From assembly GCF_016735495.2 (NCBI RefSeq), contig NZ_JAERQY020000001.1, forward strand, positions 1,240,001-1,304,000: 64,000 nt of DNA, written 5' to 3'. This stretch comes from Lysobacter sp. MMG2 (GTDB lineage Bacteria > Pseudomonadota > Gammaproteobacteria > Xanthomonadales > Xanthomonadaceae). Below, in pieces: positions 9,000-18,706 of the stretch (position 1 is its first letter; the number at the start of each line of letters is the position of its first letter). The notes under the pieces are model-generated. The model saw nothing but the letters and a program-made list of their open reading frames with translations, was not told the origin of the DNA and searched no databases. A program made the translations under genes and the position numbers.

Positions 9000-11771
9000 A
9001 TGTCCCTCGCCTCCTCCTACGATCCCAAGCAGTTCGAAACCCGCCTGTACGAAGAGTGGGAGCGCAGCGGCGTATTCCAGCCGCGCGGCGAGGGCGAGCC
9101 GTACTCGATCCTGCTGCCGCCGCCCAACGTCACCGGCACGCTGCACATGGGCCACGCGTTCCAGCACACGCTGATGGACGCGCTGATCCGCTACCACCGC
9201 ATGCGCGGCTTCGATGCGCTGTGGCAGATGGGCACCGACCACGCGGGCATCGCGACGGAAATGGTCGTCGCGCGCAACCTCGGACGCGAAGGCATCACGC
9301 GGGACCAGCTCGGCCGCGACGGCTTCATCGAGAAGGTCTGGGAGTGGAAGCAGCAGTCCGGCGACACCATCGAGCGGCAGATGCGCCGCCTGGGCACGTC
9401 CGGCGACTGGTCGCGCAGCGTCTTCACGATGGACCCGATGGCCGCCGAAGCCGTGGTCGAGGCTTTCGTGCGACTGCACGAAGAAGGCCTGATCTACCGC
9501 GGCCAGCGCCTGGTCAACTGGGACCCGGTGCTGAAGACCGCGATCTCCGACCTGGAAGTGGTGAACGAAGAAGAGGACGGTTTCCTGTGGTCGATCAGCT
9601 ATCCGCTGACCGACGGCAGCGGCGAGCTCGTCGTCGCCACCACGCGTCCGGAAACCATGCTCGGCGACGTCGCGGTCATGGTGCATCCGCTCGACGAGCG
9701 CTACACGCATCTGATCGGCAAAACCGTCACGCTGCCGCTGACCGGCCGCGAAATCCCGGTCATCGCCGACGATTACGTCGATCGTGAATTCGGCACCGGC
9801 GTGGTGAAGGTCACGCCCGCGCACGACTTCAACGACTACGCCGTCGGCCAGCGCCACGGCCTGGCGATGATCAACATCTTCACCCCCGATGCGGCGGTGA
9901 ACGACAACGCGCCCGACAAGTACCGCGGTCTCGATCGCTACGAGGCGCGCAAGGTCGTGCTCGCCGATCTGGAAGCCGAAGGCCGCCTGGTGGAAACCAA
10001 GCCGCACAAGCTGCAGGTGCCGCGCGGCGACCGCACCAACCAGGTGATCGAGCCCTACCTCACCGACCAGTGGTTCGTGAAGATGGACGGCTTCGGCGCG
10101 CGCGGCCTCGAACTGGCCGAAAAGGGCGACGTGAAGTTCGTCCCGCCGAACTGGATCAACACCTACCGCCACTGGATGGAAAACATCCAGGACTGGTGCA
10201 TCAGCCGCCAGCTCTGGTGGGGCCACCGCATCCCGGCGTGGTACGACGACGACGGCCACATCTACGTGGGCCGCAGCGAAGAGGAAGTGCGCGCCAAGCA
10301 CGGCCTCGGCGCTGGCGTGAACCTGTCGCAGGACAGCGACGTGCTGGAGACCTGGTTCTCCTCCGCGCTGTGGCCGTTCTCGACGATGGGCTGGCCGAAC
10401 CAGGCGCGGATGGACGAGCGCGGTTTCGACCGCTACGTGCCGTCGAGCGTGCTGGTCACCGGTTTCGACATCATCTTCTTCTGGGTCGCTCGCATGATCA
10501 TGACGACCGACCACTTCACCGGGCGCGTGCCGTTCCGCGACATCTACATCACCGGCCTGATCCGCGACGCGCAGGGCCAGAAGATGTCGAAGTCGAAGGG
10601 CAACGTGCTCGATCCGCTGGACCTGATCGACGGCATCTCGCTCGACGACCTGCTGGCCAAGCGCACCACCGGCCTCATGCAGCCCAAGCTGGCCGAGAAG
10701 ATCGAGAAGGCCACACGCAAGGAATTCCCCGAAGGCATCCCGGCCTTCGGCGCAGATGCGCTGCGCTTCACGATCTCCGCACTCGCCACGCACGGCCGCG
10801 ACATCAAGTTCGACCTGGGTCGCGCCGAGGGCTACAAGAACTTCTGCAACAAGCTGTGGAACGCTACACGTTTCGTGCTGATGAACACCGAGGACGCGCA
10901 GTTCACCGACGCGCCCGAACCGCGCACCGACGCCGAGCGCTGGATCCTCTCGCGCCTGTCCACGGTCGCCGCCGAAGCGCAGACGCACTTCGCGTCCTAC
11001 CGTTTCGATCTGCTCGCGCAGGCGCTGTACGAGTTCGCCTGGAACGAGTTCTGCGACTGGTTCGTCGAACTCGCCAAGCCCGCGCTGCAGGGCGACGACG
11101 CAGCGGCGGCGGCGAGCACGCGCCACACGCTGCTGTTCGTGCTCGAGCGATTGCTGTCGCTGCTGCACCCGCTGGTTCCGTTCGTCACCGAAGAGCTCTG
11201 GCAGCAGGTCGCGCCGAAGCTCGGCGTCTCCGAGAAGACGATCATGCTGCGTCCTTATCCGCAGTCGTCGGACTTCGCGGGCCAGCACTACGCCTCCGCC
11301 GAAGCCGACGTGGAGTGGCTCAAGGCGATGGTCACCGCGCTGCGCAAGATCCGCAGCGAACTCAACGTCGCGCCGTCCAAGACCGTGCCGCTGCTGGTGG
11401 CCGATTGCAGCGCCGGAGACCGCGAGCGCGTGGCGCGCTTCGATTCGCAGCTGCGCTTCCTGACGCGGCTGGAGTCGATCGCCGTGCTCGACGACGCCAA
11501 TGCCGCGCCGGCCGCGGCCACCGCGGTGGTGGGCGAGATGAAGTTGCTGGTGCCGCTGGAAGGCCTGGTGGACCTCGGCGCCGAGCGTGCGCGTCTGGAC
11601 AAGGAACTCAAGCGCGTCGACGGCGAGATCGCCAAGTGCCACAACAAGCTGGCCAGCGAGACCTTCGTCGCCAACGCACCGCCCGCCGTCGTCGAACAGG
11701 AGCGCAAGCGCCTGGCCGACTGGAACCTGCAGCGCGAAGCGCTGGCGTCGCAGCGGGCAAAGCTGGGCTGA
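9000..11771 (+). CDS. valS: Valyl-tRNA synthetase
   Basis: A 923-residue class I synthetase charging tRNA-Val. The class I motifs are HMGH (residues 49-52, in [11 protein letters not shown]) and KMSKS (528-532, in [10 protein letters not shown]). The CP1 editing domain and the C-terminal coiled coil ([18 protein letters not shown]) are complete. The ATG at 9000 gives the expected [20 protein letters not shown] start. The longer frame upstream crosses holC and the repeats. It is the last gene of pepA-holC-valS. Confidence 0.96.
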   Translation: MSLASSYDPKQFETRLYEEWERSGVFQPRGEGEPYSILLPPPNVTGTLHMGHAFQHTLMDALIRYHRMRGFDALWQMGTDHAGIATEMVVARNLGREGITRDQLGRDGFIEKVWEWKQQSGDTIERQMRRLGTSGDWSRSVFTMDPMAAEAVVEAFVRLHEEGLIYRGQRLVNWDPVLKTAISDLEVVNEEEDGFLWSISYPLTDGSGELVVATTRPETMLGDVAVMVHPLDERYTHLIGKTVTLPLTGREIPVIADDYVDREFGTGVVKVTPAHDFNDYAVGQRHGLAMINIFTPDAAVNDNAPDKYRGLDRYEARKVVLADLEAEGRLVETKPHKLQVPRGDRTNQVIEPYLTDQWFVKMDGFGARGLELAEKGDVKFVPPNWINTYRHWMENIQDWCISRQLWWGHRIPAWYDDDGHIYVGRSEEEVRAKHGLGAGVNLSQDSDVLETWFSSALWPFSTMGWPNQARMDERGFDRYVPSSVLVTGFDIIFFWVARMIMTTDHFTGRVPFRDIYITGLIRDAQGQKMSKSKGNVLDPLDLIDGISLDDLLAKRTTGLMQPKLAEKIEKATRKEFPEGIPAFGADALRFTISALATHGRDIKFDLGRAEGYKNFCNKLWNATRFVLMNTEDAQFTDAPEPRTDAERWILSRLSTVAAEAQTHFASYRFDLLAQALYEFAWNEFCDWFVELAKPALQGDDAAAAASTRHTLLFVLERLLSLLHPLVPFVTEELWQQVAPKLGVSEKTIMLRPYPQSSDFAGQHYASAEADVEWLKAMVTALRKIRSELNVAPSKTVPLLVADCSAGDRERVARFDSQLRFLTRLESIAVLDDANAAPAAATAVVGEMKLLVPLEGLVDLGAERARLDKELKRVDGEIAKCHNKLASETFVANAPPAVVEQERKRLADWNLQREALASQRAKLG

Positions 11772-11784
11772 GGCTTTACGGGAC

Positions 11785-11812
11785 CCGGTTACGCCGCTGG
11801 GCGCAACCGGGA
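11785..11812 (+). terminator. Hairpin after valS
   Basis: CCCGGTT (11785-11791) pairs with AACCGGG (11806-11812) 14 nt past the valS stop. No T run follows, so terminator activity is uncertain. The remainder of the 11772-11898 gap shows nothing else clear. Confidence 0.4.
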
Positions 11813-11898
11813 TCACGGCGTTATTGCGGGCCCGGCCCTACTTCGACTTCGGTTCCGGACGGATGCGGCGAGGGGTCGCGTCTTGCGTTCGCGGCCTT

Positions 11899-12414
11899 TC
11901 AATCCTTCGCATACACATCGTTCGAGAAGGCCCTTTCCGGCTTGCCGCGCGAGCGCGCTTCCAGTTCCGCCAGCTTCACCGGCTTCAGCGGGCATTGCGC
12001 CAGCGCTTCGGGAGTCATGCGGATCGCGCCACCGCGCAGCTTCACGTACACCGGCTTGCGGCTGCGCTTGCCGTTGTAGGTGAAGTACACGCCCTGGTGG
12101 AAGCGCAGCACGACGGCATTGGCGCCCTTGTCCTGCGCGGCATCGGCGAGCTTGTCCATGGCCAGGCCGTACTCGACCGTGGGCACTCTGGGATCATGGG
12201 TGATCTCGCTGACCTTCTCGCCGGCGCTGACTTCCACCGTGCCGAGCTTCTCGTGGTCGCAACCAGGCGATTCCCAGACGATGGGCACGCGGGTATCGAT
12301 CACCTCGACACGCTCCAGATCGGTCGCGTCCGTGCCGGGCTCACCGGCCAGGAGCGGGCCCATCTGGGCGATCAGGCCCAGCGCGAACAGCAGCGATCCG
12401 TGCGAACGACGCAT
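11899..12414 (-). CDS. Exported protein of unknown function (YbjQ/DUF4156-like pattern)
   Basis: A 171-residue protein with an N-terminal signal peptide (MRRSHGSLLFALGLIAQ...LLAG, cleavage near residue 24). The mature part has C-x-x-x-x-LGTVEVSAG, then a helix region and GANAVVLRF. This pattern resembles small periplasmic proteins of the DUF4156/RcsF/YbjQ type fold, in which a cysteine precedes LG-V and an ANAV strand closes the domain. A basic stretch (KRSRKPVYVKLRGG) and a second cysteine follow. Function is unknown. It lies downstream of rimI with a 71-nt gap and may have its own promoter. The start is the ATG directly before the signal peptide. Confidence 0.7.
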   Translation of the reverse strand: MRRSHGSLLFALGLIAQMGPLLAGEPGTDATDLERVEVIDTRVPIVWESPGCDHEKLGTVEVSAGEKVSEITHDPRVPTVEYGLAMDKLADAAQDKGANAVVLRFHQGVYFTYNGKRSRKPVYVKLRGGAIRMTPEALAQCPLKPVKLAELEARSRGKPERAFSNDVYAKD

Positions 12415-12485
12415 GCTCCACTCCCCTGTCATGTCCCTGCCCGCGAGCATGCCAGCTTTGCGGTCGCGAAGGGGCTCGCCGTCGA

Positions 12486-12980
12486 TTACAACTCCGGCGG
12501 CAACAGCTCGATGGCCATCACCTGCGCATCCTCGCGGCCGTCGCGCGCCGGGTAGTAGCGCGGGCGGCGGCCAATCTCGTTGAAGCCTTCGGAGTGATAG
12601 AGCGCGATCGCCCCGGCATTGGAGGGGCGTACTTCCAGGAACACGCGTTCGGCCTTGCGGCCGCGCGCGACGTGCATGAGCGCACGCAGCAGCTGGCGGC
12701 CGTGCCCCTGGCCCTGAAAGGCCGGGTCGATGCAGATGTTGAGCACGTGCGCTTCGTCGGCGGCGATGCTCATCAGGAAGTAACCGATGATGCGCCCGTT
12801 GTGCTGCATCACCCAGGCCGGGTAATCGGCGCGCAGGCAGTCGCGGAAGATGCCGACCGTCCACGGAAATTCGTACGCCCGGATCTCCACCGCGTGCACC
12901 GCGTCCAGGTCGTCCTCGCGCATCGGTCGCAACGCCCCTTGCAGCGGGCGGTGGTTCGCGTCGGAGGCGCGCGCGTTCAT
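12486..12980 (-). CDS. rimI: Ribosomal protein bS18 alanine N-acetyltransferase RimI
   Basis: A 164-residue GNAT acetyltransferase. The core reads LRPMREDDLDAVHAVEIRAY, then the acetyl-CoA loop FQGQGHGRQLL and the C-terminal ALYHSEGFNEIGRR block typical of RimI. The ATG at 12980 overlaps the stop of the upstream gene by 4 nt. A longer frame to 13019 would run further into that gene and is less likely. It follows the holD candidate directly, the same neighbour as in E. coli (holD-rimI). Confidence 0.9.
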   Translation of the reverse strand: MNARASDANHRPLQGALRPMREDDLDAVHAVEIRAYEFPWTVGIFRDCLRADYPAWVMQHNGRIIGYFLMSIAADEAHVLNICIDPAFQGQGHGRQLLRALMHVARGRKAERVFLEVRPSNAGAIALYHSEGFNEIGRRPRYYPARDGREDAQVMAIELLPPEL

Positions 12981-13348
12981 GCCTGCGTCGTCCGGCGCAA
13001 CGCGCGCAGGCGCGGCCACAGCGCGCGCTTGGCGGCGGCGTTGCCGCGCAATGCGGAGACGTCGCCGACCATCCGTGCGAGCGTTGCTTCATCGACACCG
13101 GCCGCGGCACGCATCAGGGCCTGCATCAGCCGGTCTGCGGTGCGGGGCGCGGAACGCGACGCCGGGCGTTCCTCGCGCGCGAGCAGCGCCGCCGCTTCGC
13201 GCATGGCACCGCCACCGCGCGGAGAATCGGCCAAAGGTTCTTCGGGCCGCGATTCCGCCGCACGCGCCTCGGGTGAGGCGACGGACCACACGGCATGGCC
13301 CATGGCGTGCAGCCATTCGCGTTGCTCGGCGGTCCACAGCTCGCTCAT
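12977..13348 (-). CDS. holD: Probable DNA polymerase III psi subunit HolD (divergent)
   Basis: A 123-residue protein that simple similarity would leave hypothetical. Two short regions match psi. The N-terminal EWLHAMGHAVWSVASPEA resembles the HolD chi-binding segment (WLxxxGxxxWSxxxP in E. coli). The C-terminal SALRGNAAAKRALWPRL resembles LRANPTARAALWQQI. The middle is Ala/Pro/Arg-rich and probably disordered. Context supports it: it lies immediately upstream of rimI with a 4-nt ATGA overlap, as holD does in E. coli, and its partner holC is nearby. It also overlaps pssA by 4 nt. The identification is inference from motif and context. Confidence 0.68.
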   Translation of the reverse strand: MSELWTAEQREWLHAMGHAVWSVASPEARAAESRPEEPLADSPRGGGAMREAAALLAREERPASRSAPRTADRLMQALMRAAAGVDEATLARMVGDVSALRGNAAAKRALWPRLRALRRTTQA

Positions 13349-14118
13349 GGCGCCGCCTCGACGGCCGGTCGGCGGATGCGTCGGAAGATCGCATAACCCG
13401 GCCCGGACAACGCATACAGCGCGCCGATCGCCAGCAGCACGCGCGGCGGATCGATCGCGATGCCGACGACCACCGCCAGCACCACGACGATGGCGAGGAA
13501 CGGCACGCGATCGTGGCGCGGACCGCCGCCCTTGAAGCTGAAGTAACGCAGGCGACTGACCATCAGCAGGCCGGCGGTGATGGTCACGCCGAGCGCGAGG
13601 TAGCGCAGTTGTTCGCCGCTGTAGCCCAGGTCGTGGCACGTCCATACGAAGCTGGCGACCAGGCCCGCCGCGGCTGGACTGGCCAGGCCGATGAACCAGC
13701 GCTTGTCGACCTGCCCCACCTGCGAGTTGAAGCGCGCCAGCCGCAATGCGGCGCACGCGGCGTAGAGGAATGCCGCCACCCAGCCGATCTTGCCGGGGAT
13801 CGCGCCGTCCAGCCGCATCTCCTGCAAGGCCCAGTGGTACATCACCAGCGCCGGGGCGAGGCCGAAGCTGACCAGGTCGGCCAGCGAGTCGTACTGCACG
13901 CCGAACTCGCTCTGCGTGTTGGTCAGGCGCGCCACGCGTCCGTCCAGCCCGTCGAGGATGCCCGCCACGAACACCGCGATGCAGGCGTCGTCGAACCGCC
14001 CCTGGGTCGCGGCGATGATCGCGTAGAAGCCGGCGAACAGGCCGCCGGTGGTGAACAGGTTGGGCAGCAGGTAGATCCCGCGGCCGCGCGGTCGCGGGGG
14101 CTGTTGCGTGTCGTCCAT
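13345..14118 (-). CDS. pssA: CDP-diacylglycerol--serine O-phosphatidyltransferase
   Basis: A 257-residue integral membrane enzyme making phosphatidylserine, the precursor of phosphatidylethanolamine. The CDP-alcohol phosphotransferase signature is complete: [11 protein letters not shown] followed by an 11-residue spacing to [14 protein letters not shown] (DGxxGR...GxxxDSxxD). About six to eight hydrophobic segments are present. It is the multi-spanning PssA type, not the PLD-type PssA of E. coli. It heads the overlapping run pssA-holD-rimI. The start at 14118 gives the [20 protein letters not shown] terminus. An in-frame ATG at 14136 is an alternative, and neither has a clear ribosome-binding site. 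Confidence 0.9.
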   Translation of the reverse strand: MDDTQQPPRPRGRGIYLLPNLFTTGGLFAGFYAIIAATQGRFDDACIAVFVAGILDGLDGRVARLTNTQSEFGVQYDSLADLVSFGLAPALVMYHWALQEMRLDGAIPGKIGWVAAFLYAACAALRLARFNSQVGQVDKRWFIGLASPAAAGLVASFVWTCHDLGYSGEQLRYLALGVTITAGLLMVSRLRYFSFKGGGPRHDRVPFLAIVVVLAVVVGIAIDPPRVLLAIGALYALSGPGYAIFRRIRRPAVEAAP

Positions 14119-14351
14119 GTGGGGGGCTGTCGGCATCTCGGATGGGGCGAGGGGGCTCTCGCGGCGGACCGCGACAGGAAAGTGTAAGACGATCGGCCCT
14201 TCGACCGGCACCTTCATGCGGCGACGGGTGCCGGAACACAACGAGACCGCCTCCACATATGCGTACACTCCCGGAGGCGGGCGCTTGCCTGGGGCCCGGC
14301 GCGGTGCTGCAATCGCGCCATTCCCCCGCCCGACCGAGCCCGGAGCCCCGC

Positions 14352-14765
14352 ATGTCCAAGACGTTCCGCCTGTTGCCCGGCCTCGTGGCCGGCCTGAGCC
14401 TGCTCCTCGCCACCCCGGCCTTCGCTGCCAAGGTCTATCAGTGGAAGGACGAGAAGGGCGTCACCCACTACTCCGACGCACCGCCGCCGGGCCAGGACAT
14501 CAAGGGTCGCAACCTCGCCACCAAGGACGGCACCGCGCCGGCCGCTCAGCCGGCAGCCAAGCCGGTGGCCGCCAATGCCAACTGCACCAACGCCCGCAGC
14601 AACCTGTCGGTGCTCCAGGGCGGTGGCCAGGTCGGCATCGACGAGGACAAGGACGGCAAGCCCGACCGCAGCCTCAACGACAGCGAACGCGCCAACCGCA
14701 CCGCGCTGGCCGAAGCCCAGATCAAGACCTATTGCGAGAGCACGGCCGTCTCCAGCGGCAGCTGA
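14352..14765 (+). CDS. Secreted DUF4124 domain protein
   Basis: A 137-residue exported protein. A signal peptide with a Leu-rich core ([19 protein letters not shown]) is followed at once by [20 protein letters not shown], the DUF4124 signature (YxWxDxxGxxxYSDxPP). Pro/Ala-rich sequence and a [12 protein letters not shown] segment with a paired cysteine near the end follow. The domain is common in xanthomonads, and its function is unknown. It is divergent from pssA. A possible -10 box TACACT lies at 14264-14269. The longer frame upstream lacks a plausible protein sequence. Confidence 0.85.
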   Translation: MSKTFRLLPGLVAGLSLLLATPAFAAKVYQWKDEKGVTHYSDAPPPGQDIKGRNLATKDGTAPAAQPAAKPVAANANCTNARSNLSVLQGGGQVGIDEDKDGKPDRSLNDSERANRTALAEAQIKTYCESTAVSSGS

Positions 14766-14887
14766 TCCGCAGCGCATACCGTCGAAGCCGGCCCCCTCGC
14801 GGGCCGGCTTCGTCGTTTCCGGGCCTCCGGCCGGGCCGGCCATGCATGGCAGAATGGCCGCTTCCCTCACGTTCGAAAGCCCCGCCG

Positions 14888-16600
14888 ATGCGCCTGTCGC
14901 AGTTCCACCTCCACACCAGCAAGGAAACCCCCGCCGAGGCCGAAATCGTCAGCCACAAGCTGATGCTCAAGGCCGGCATGATCCGCAAGCTCGCCGCCGG
15001 CCTGTACACCTGGTCGCCGCTGGGCCTGCGCGTGCTGCGCAAGGTCGAACGCGCCGTGCGCGAGGAAATGAACGCCGCGGGCGCGATCGAGGTGCTGATG
15101 CCGGCGGTGCAGCCCAAGGAACTGTGGGAAGAAACCGGCCGCTGGGAGAAGTTCGGCGGCCAGCTTTTGAAGATGCAGGACCGCAAGGAAGCCTGGTACT
15201 GCTACGGCCCCACGCACGAGGAAGTCATCACCGACTTCGCGCGCAACGAGCTGTCCAGCTACAAGCAGCTGCCGGTCAACTTCTACCAGATCCAGACCAA
15301 GTTCCGCGACGAGATCCGCCCGCGCTTCGGCGTGATGCGCGCGCGCGAGTTCCTGATGAAGGACTCGTACTCCTTCCACGTCAGCGACGAGGACCTGGGC
15401 CGCGAGTACAAGAACATGTACGACACCTACGGCCGCATCTTCACGCGCCTGGGGCTGAAGTTCCGCGCGGTATCGGCCGACAGCGGCGCGATCGGCGGCG
15501 CGGTGTCGCACGAGTTCCAGGTGCTCGCCGATTCGGGCGAGGACGCGATCTTCTTCTCCGACGGTTCCGACTACGCCGCCAACGTCGAGCTGGCCGAAGC
15601 AATCTCGCCCGGCCCGCGCGCCGCGGCGGGCGAAGCGATGCGCAAGGTCGACACGCCGCACCAGAAGACCTGCGAGGACGTCGCCGCGCTGATGGGCATC
15701 ACGCTCGATCGCACGGTCAAGTCGGTGGCCGTCATGGGCTCCGACGCCGAAGGCACCGCGCAGTTCGTGCTGGCGCTGGTGCGCGGCGACCACGCGGTCA
15801 ACGAGGTCAAGCTGGGCAAGATCGAAGGCCTGGCCGGTTATCGCCTGGCGTCGGAAGCCGAGATCCTCGAACACCTCGGCAGCGAGCCCGGTTTCCTCGG
15901 CCCGGTGCAGCCGAAGAAGGCCATCCGCATCATCGCCGACCGCAGCGTCGCGGCGATGGCCGACTTCGTCGTCGGCGCGAACGAAAAGGGCTTCCACCTG
16001 GCCGGCGTGAACTGGGGCCGCGACCTGCCCGAAGCCGACGTCGTGGCCGACATCCGCAATGTCGTGGAAGGCGATCCCTCGCCCGACGGCCGCGGCACGC
16101 TGGCGATCGCGCGCGGCATCGAGGTGGGCCACGTGTTCCAGCTCGGCAGCAAGTACGCCGAAGCACTCAAGCTCACCGTGCTCGATTCCAACGGCAAGGC
16201 CACCACGCCGGTGATGGGCTGCTACGGCATCGGCGTGTCGCGGATAGTGGCAGCGGCGATCGAGCAGAACCACGACGAGAACGGCATCGTCTGGCCGGAG
16301 GCGATGGCGCCCTGGCAGGCGGTGGTGTGCGTGATCAACCCGAAGAACGACGCCGCCGTGGCCGAGGCCGCGCAGGCGCTCTATCGCGACCTCAATGCCG
16401 CCGGCATCGAGACCGCGCTGGACGACCGCGGCCTGCGCCCGGGCGCGATGTTCGCCGACATGGAATTGATCGGCATCCCGCACCGCGTCGTGGTTTCCGA
16501 ACGCGGTCTGGCGGCGGGCACGTTCGAATACCGCCACCGCCTCGCCACCGAGGCGGAAAACCTCGACCGCGCGGGCGTGTTCGCGAAGTTCGGGAAGTAA
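14888..16600 (+). CDS. proS: Prolyl-tRNA synthetase
   Basis: A 570-residue class II synthetase of the bacterial type with an inserted editing domain between motifs 2 and 3. It starts [19 protein letters not shown]. Motif 2 is near [22 protein letters not shown], and motif 3 near [16 protein letters not shown]. The C-terminal anticodon-binding domain is complete ([10 protein letters not shown]...[12 protein letters not shown]). Its length matches E. coli ProS (572). The start at 14888 follows the family. It stands alone, followed by an intergenic repeat region. Confidence 0.96.
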   Translation: MRLSQFHLHTSKETPAEAEIVSHKLMLKAGMIRKLAAGLYTWSPLGLRVLRKVERAVREEMNAAGAIEVLMPAVQPKELWEETGRWEKFGGQLLKMQDRKEAWYCYGPTHEEVITDFARNELSSYKQLPVNFYQIQTKFRDEIRPRFGVMRAREFLMKDSYSFHVSDEDLGREYKNMYDTYGRIFTRLGLKFRAVSADSGAIGGAVSHEFQVLADSGEDAIFFSDGSDYAANVELAEAISPGPRAAAGEAMRKVDTPHQKTCEDVAALMGITLDRTVKSVAVMGSDAEGTAQFVLALVRGDHAVNEVKLGKIEGLAGYRLASEAEILEHLGSEPGFLGPVQPKKAIRIIADRSVAAMADFVVGANEKGFHLAGVNWGRDLPEADVVADIRNVVEGDPSPDGRGTLAIARGIEVGHVFQLGSKYAEALKLTVLDSNGKATTPVMGCYGIGVSRIVAAAIEQNHDENGIVWPEAMAPWQAVVCVINPKNDAAVAEAAQALYRDLNAAGIETALDDRGLRPGAMFADMELIGIPHRVVVSERGLAAGTFEYRHRLATEAENLDRAGVFAKFGK

Positions 16601-16621
16601 TCGCCGCCCGCGATACTCAAA

Positions 16622-16673
16622 CCCCTCTCCCCCTGCGGGAGAGGGAAAGCCGCGCAGCGGCGAGGGAGAGGGG
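16622..16673. repeat. CCCTCTCC/GGAGAGGG palindromic repeat
   Basis: CCCCTCTCCCCCTGCGGGAG then AGGG forms a short hairpin, and a further GAGGGAGAGGGG at 16662-16673 can pair with the first arm. A related CCTCTCCC-TGC-GGGAGAGG hairpin lies after pilU (59945). The rest of 16601-16827 shows no gene. A degenerate extra copy begins near 16720. Confidence 0.65.
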
Positions 16674-16827
16674 ACGGCTTTTCGCGCAGCGCCACCGCCC
16701 TTTTTGGCGCTTGGCGCCAGCCCCTCTCCGCTCTGCACTCCCTTCGGTCGCCGCAACGGGAAAGGGACACGACACGCCCCGCATTTACGCCGCGCGAGTC
16801 CGGCGACTATCATCGGGAAAACCCGCC

Positions 16828-16859
16828 GATTATCGACTTCGATAATCCTCCCGATAATC
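16828..16859. promoter_or_regulatory. Inverted and direct CGATAATC repeats upstream of the H-NS-like gene
   Basis: GATTATCGACTTCGATAATC (16828-16847) is an 8-bp inverted repeat with a 4-nt spacer, and a third CGATAATC copy follows at 16852-16859. This AT-rich cluster in GC-rich DNA ends 31 nt before the start codon, where an operator or autoregulatory site would sit. Confidence 0.5.
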
Positions 16860-16890
16860 CGCCGAAAATCCCCGCCACCCCGGAGGCCTC

Positions 16891-17262
16891 ATGTCGATCA
16901 ACCTCGAATCCCTGTCGGCGAAGGAACTCGACGCGCTCATCAACCAGGCCAAGAAGCGCAAGACCACGCTGAGCAAGCGCAAGCCGATCGCGGTGGTTCG
17001 CAAGAAGCTCACGCAGCTGGCCAAGGCCGAAGGCTATTCCATCGCCGAGTTGTTCGGTGGCTCGGCACCGGCCGAACGCAAGCCGGCCAAGGCCGCCAAG
17101 GCGCCGTCGCGCAAGGCCGGCAAGAGCACCGGCAAGGTCGCGCCGAAGTATCGCAATCCCGCCAATCCGTCCGAAACCTGGGCTGGCCGCGGCAAACCGC
17201 CGCGCTGGATGGCGGCGCAGATCAGCGCGGGGAAGAAAATCGAGGATTTCCTGATCCGCTGA
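16891..17262 (+). CDS. H-NS family nucleoid-associated protein
   Basis: A 123-residue basic DNA-binding protein. The N-terminal part (residues 1-55) is a helical oligomerisation region rich in Lys/Glu. An Ala/Lys linker (about 58-85) follows. The C-terminal H-NS DNA-binding domain reads KYRNPANPSETWAGRGKPPRW, matching the AT-hook-like TWxGRGxxPxW core. It is of the Xanthomonas type (XvH-NS-like), which silences AT-rich and acquired genes. A cluster of CGATAATC inverted repeats lies just upstream and a strong terminator follows, so it is a single-gene unit. Autoregulation is plausible but not shown. Confidence 0.9.
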   Translation: MSINLESLSAKELDALINQAKKRKTTLSKRKPIAVVRKKLTQLAKAEGYSIAELFGGSAPAERKPAKAAKAPSRKAGKSTGKVAPKYRNPANPSETWAGRGKPPRWMAAQISAGKKIEDFLIR

Positions 17263-17285
17263 TCGCAGGATCCGGTTCGAAACCG

Positions 17286-17311
17286 AAAACCCCGGGCGAC
17301 CGGGGTTTTTT
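17286..17311 (+). terminator. Intrinsic terminator after the H-NS-like gene
   Basis: AAAACCCCGG (17286-17295) pairs with CCGGGGTTTT (17300-17309) around a GCGA loop and is followed by more T. The A and T flanks would also allow action on the convergent gene at 17340. Confidence 0.9.
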
Positions 17312-17339
17312 CATGGTCACGCGAAAGCGGCCAAACCCC

Positions 17340-18590
17340 TCAGAGGTTCCGCCGCGACGGCAGCAGCAGGTTGCCGAACAGCAGGCCGGCGATGAGCGCC
17401 AGCAGGATGTTGAGCACAGCCAGCAGTGCCGCCTGGCCGGCGTCGATGTCCTGCTGCTGGATCAGCGTCAGCAAGCCGCGCAGGCTCACGCTGCCGGGCA
17501 CCAGCATGATGATGCCGGGCACGCGCAGGATCGCGCCGGGCCGGTTCCACCAGCGCGCGTAGGCGTTGCCGGCGGCCGTCAGCACCAGCGCCGCGAGGAA
17601 GATGCCCGCCGGATTGCCGAACGCCTGCCCGCCGTAACGCGAGATGAGGTATCCGCTGGCGGCGGCGGCCATCACCTTGGGATAGTCGCGCCGGTGCGCG
17701 CGGAACAGCACCGCGAAGGCGAACGCCGCCAGTACCAGCGCGCCCCACTCCACCCATTCCGGCTGCGGGCGCGAAGCGCGCACCTGCGCATGCAGGCCGA
17801 TCAGGTCCGCCAGATACAGCGCGATCACCGTGCCGATGGCGAGCTTGAGCACCGTCGTCAACGCACCGGCGAATCGCGCCGTGCCCGACACCAGGTGCTG
17901 GCTGGTGAGTTCGTTCACCGCATTCGTCAGCGCCATGCCGGGCAGCAGCACGATCAGCGAGGCGATGATCACCGTGTTCTGGTTCAACGGTGCCACGAAC
18001 GAAGCCACCAGCAAGGTCACGGTCGCGGCGAACATCGCCGTCACCGCTTCCAGCGCTTCCTTGAAGCGCGGATGCGTCTCCGACCATTGCACCAGCACGC
18101 CGATCAGCAATCCGTTGACGCCGGCCACGCCGATGTCGAGCCAGGGCAGTCGCAACAGGCCGGCGATGCCCGTCGCCGCCAGCCCGTAGGCCGCCACCTG
18201 CATGGCGCGGAAACGTCGCGTCGGCGGTCTGTCGAGCGCGCTCATCTGCGCATGCGCCTCGGCAAGGCCCAGCCGGCCGGCCATCACGTCCTCGGCGATG
18301 CGATCGGTTTCGGCCAGCCGGTACAGGTCGTTCTCGCCGGGCGGCAGACGGATCACGCGCGTGGTGTCGCTCTCGCCCGGAGGACGTTGCGGATCGGCGA
18401 AGGTGAGGATCAGGCCGGTCGGGTTCGACCAGGGTTCGCACTCCAGCCGCAGGCGCTGCGCGACCGCGCTGATCGCGCCCTCCAGGCGCTGCGCGGTGGT
18501 GCCGTAGGCGTGCAGGCGCTCGGCCAGCTCGATCACGAAGTTGATGCGTGCGGCGTAGCTGGCGGCGCTCAGGGGCGGCGGATTCGACAT
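17340..18590 (-). CDS. Threonine/serine exporter family protein (ThrE-like)
   Basis: A 416-residue inner-membrane protein with the single-chain ThrE architecture. The N-terminal DUF1212-like part (residues about 15-250, starting YAARINFVIELAERLHAYGTTAQRLE) has a cytoplasmic section then five hydrophobic helices. The C-terminal ThrE_2 part (about 265-405) has five more. The conserved LLPGMALTNAVNELTSQHLVSG block is present. Family members export threonine and serine. The actual substrate here is unknown. The gene is monocistronic and divergent from the mla operon. Confidence 0.8.
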   Translation of the reverse strand: MSNPPPLSAASYAARINFVIELAERLHAYGTTAQRLEGAISAVAQRLRLECEPWSNPTGLILTFADPQRPPGESDTTRVIRLPPGENDLYRLAETDRIAEDVMAGRLGLAEAHAQMSALDRPPTRRFRAMQVAAYGLAATGIAGLLRLPWLDIGVAGVNGLLIGVLVQWSETHPRFKEALEAVTAMFAATVTLLVASFVAPLNQNTVIIASLIVLLPGMALTNAVNELTSQHLVSGTARFAGALTTVLKLAIGTVIALYLADLIGLHAQVRASRPQPEWVEWGALVLAAFAFAVLFRAHRRDYPKVMAAAASGYLISRYGGQAFGNPAGIFLAALVLTAAGNAYARWWNRPGAILRVPGIIMLVPGSVSLRGLLTLIQQQDIDAGQAALLAVLNILLALIAGLLFGNLLLPSRRNL

Positions 18591-18706
18591 GCGCGAAGCA
18601 TCGCATGCGGCCGCGCCGCTTGGCAGCGGGCGGCGCCTTCGCGTGGCTTTCGCAGCGGTCGCGATACGGAGGCTGTTATCCTCGCCGCAGCTTCCAGGGC
18701 CCGCTG

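Noticed and set aside
8961-11816. 951-residue frame on the reverse strand opposite valS
   Set aside because: It is a shadow of valS in high-GC DNA, rich in His/Arg/Gly, with no recognisable domain. valS is complete on the other strand.
14867-16813. 648-residue frame on the reverse strand opposite proS
   Set aside because: Same reason: it is antisense to a complete proS and has no family sequence.
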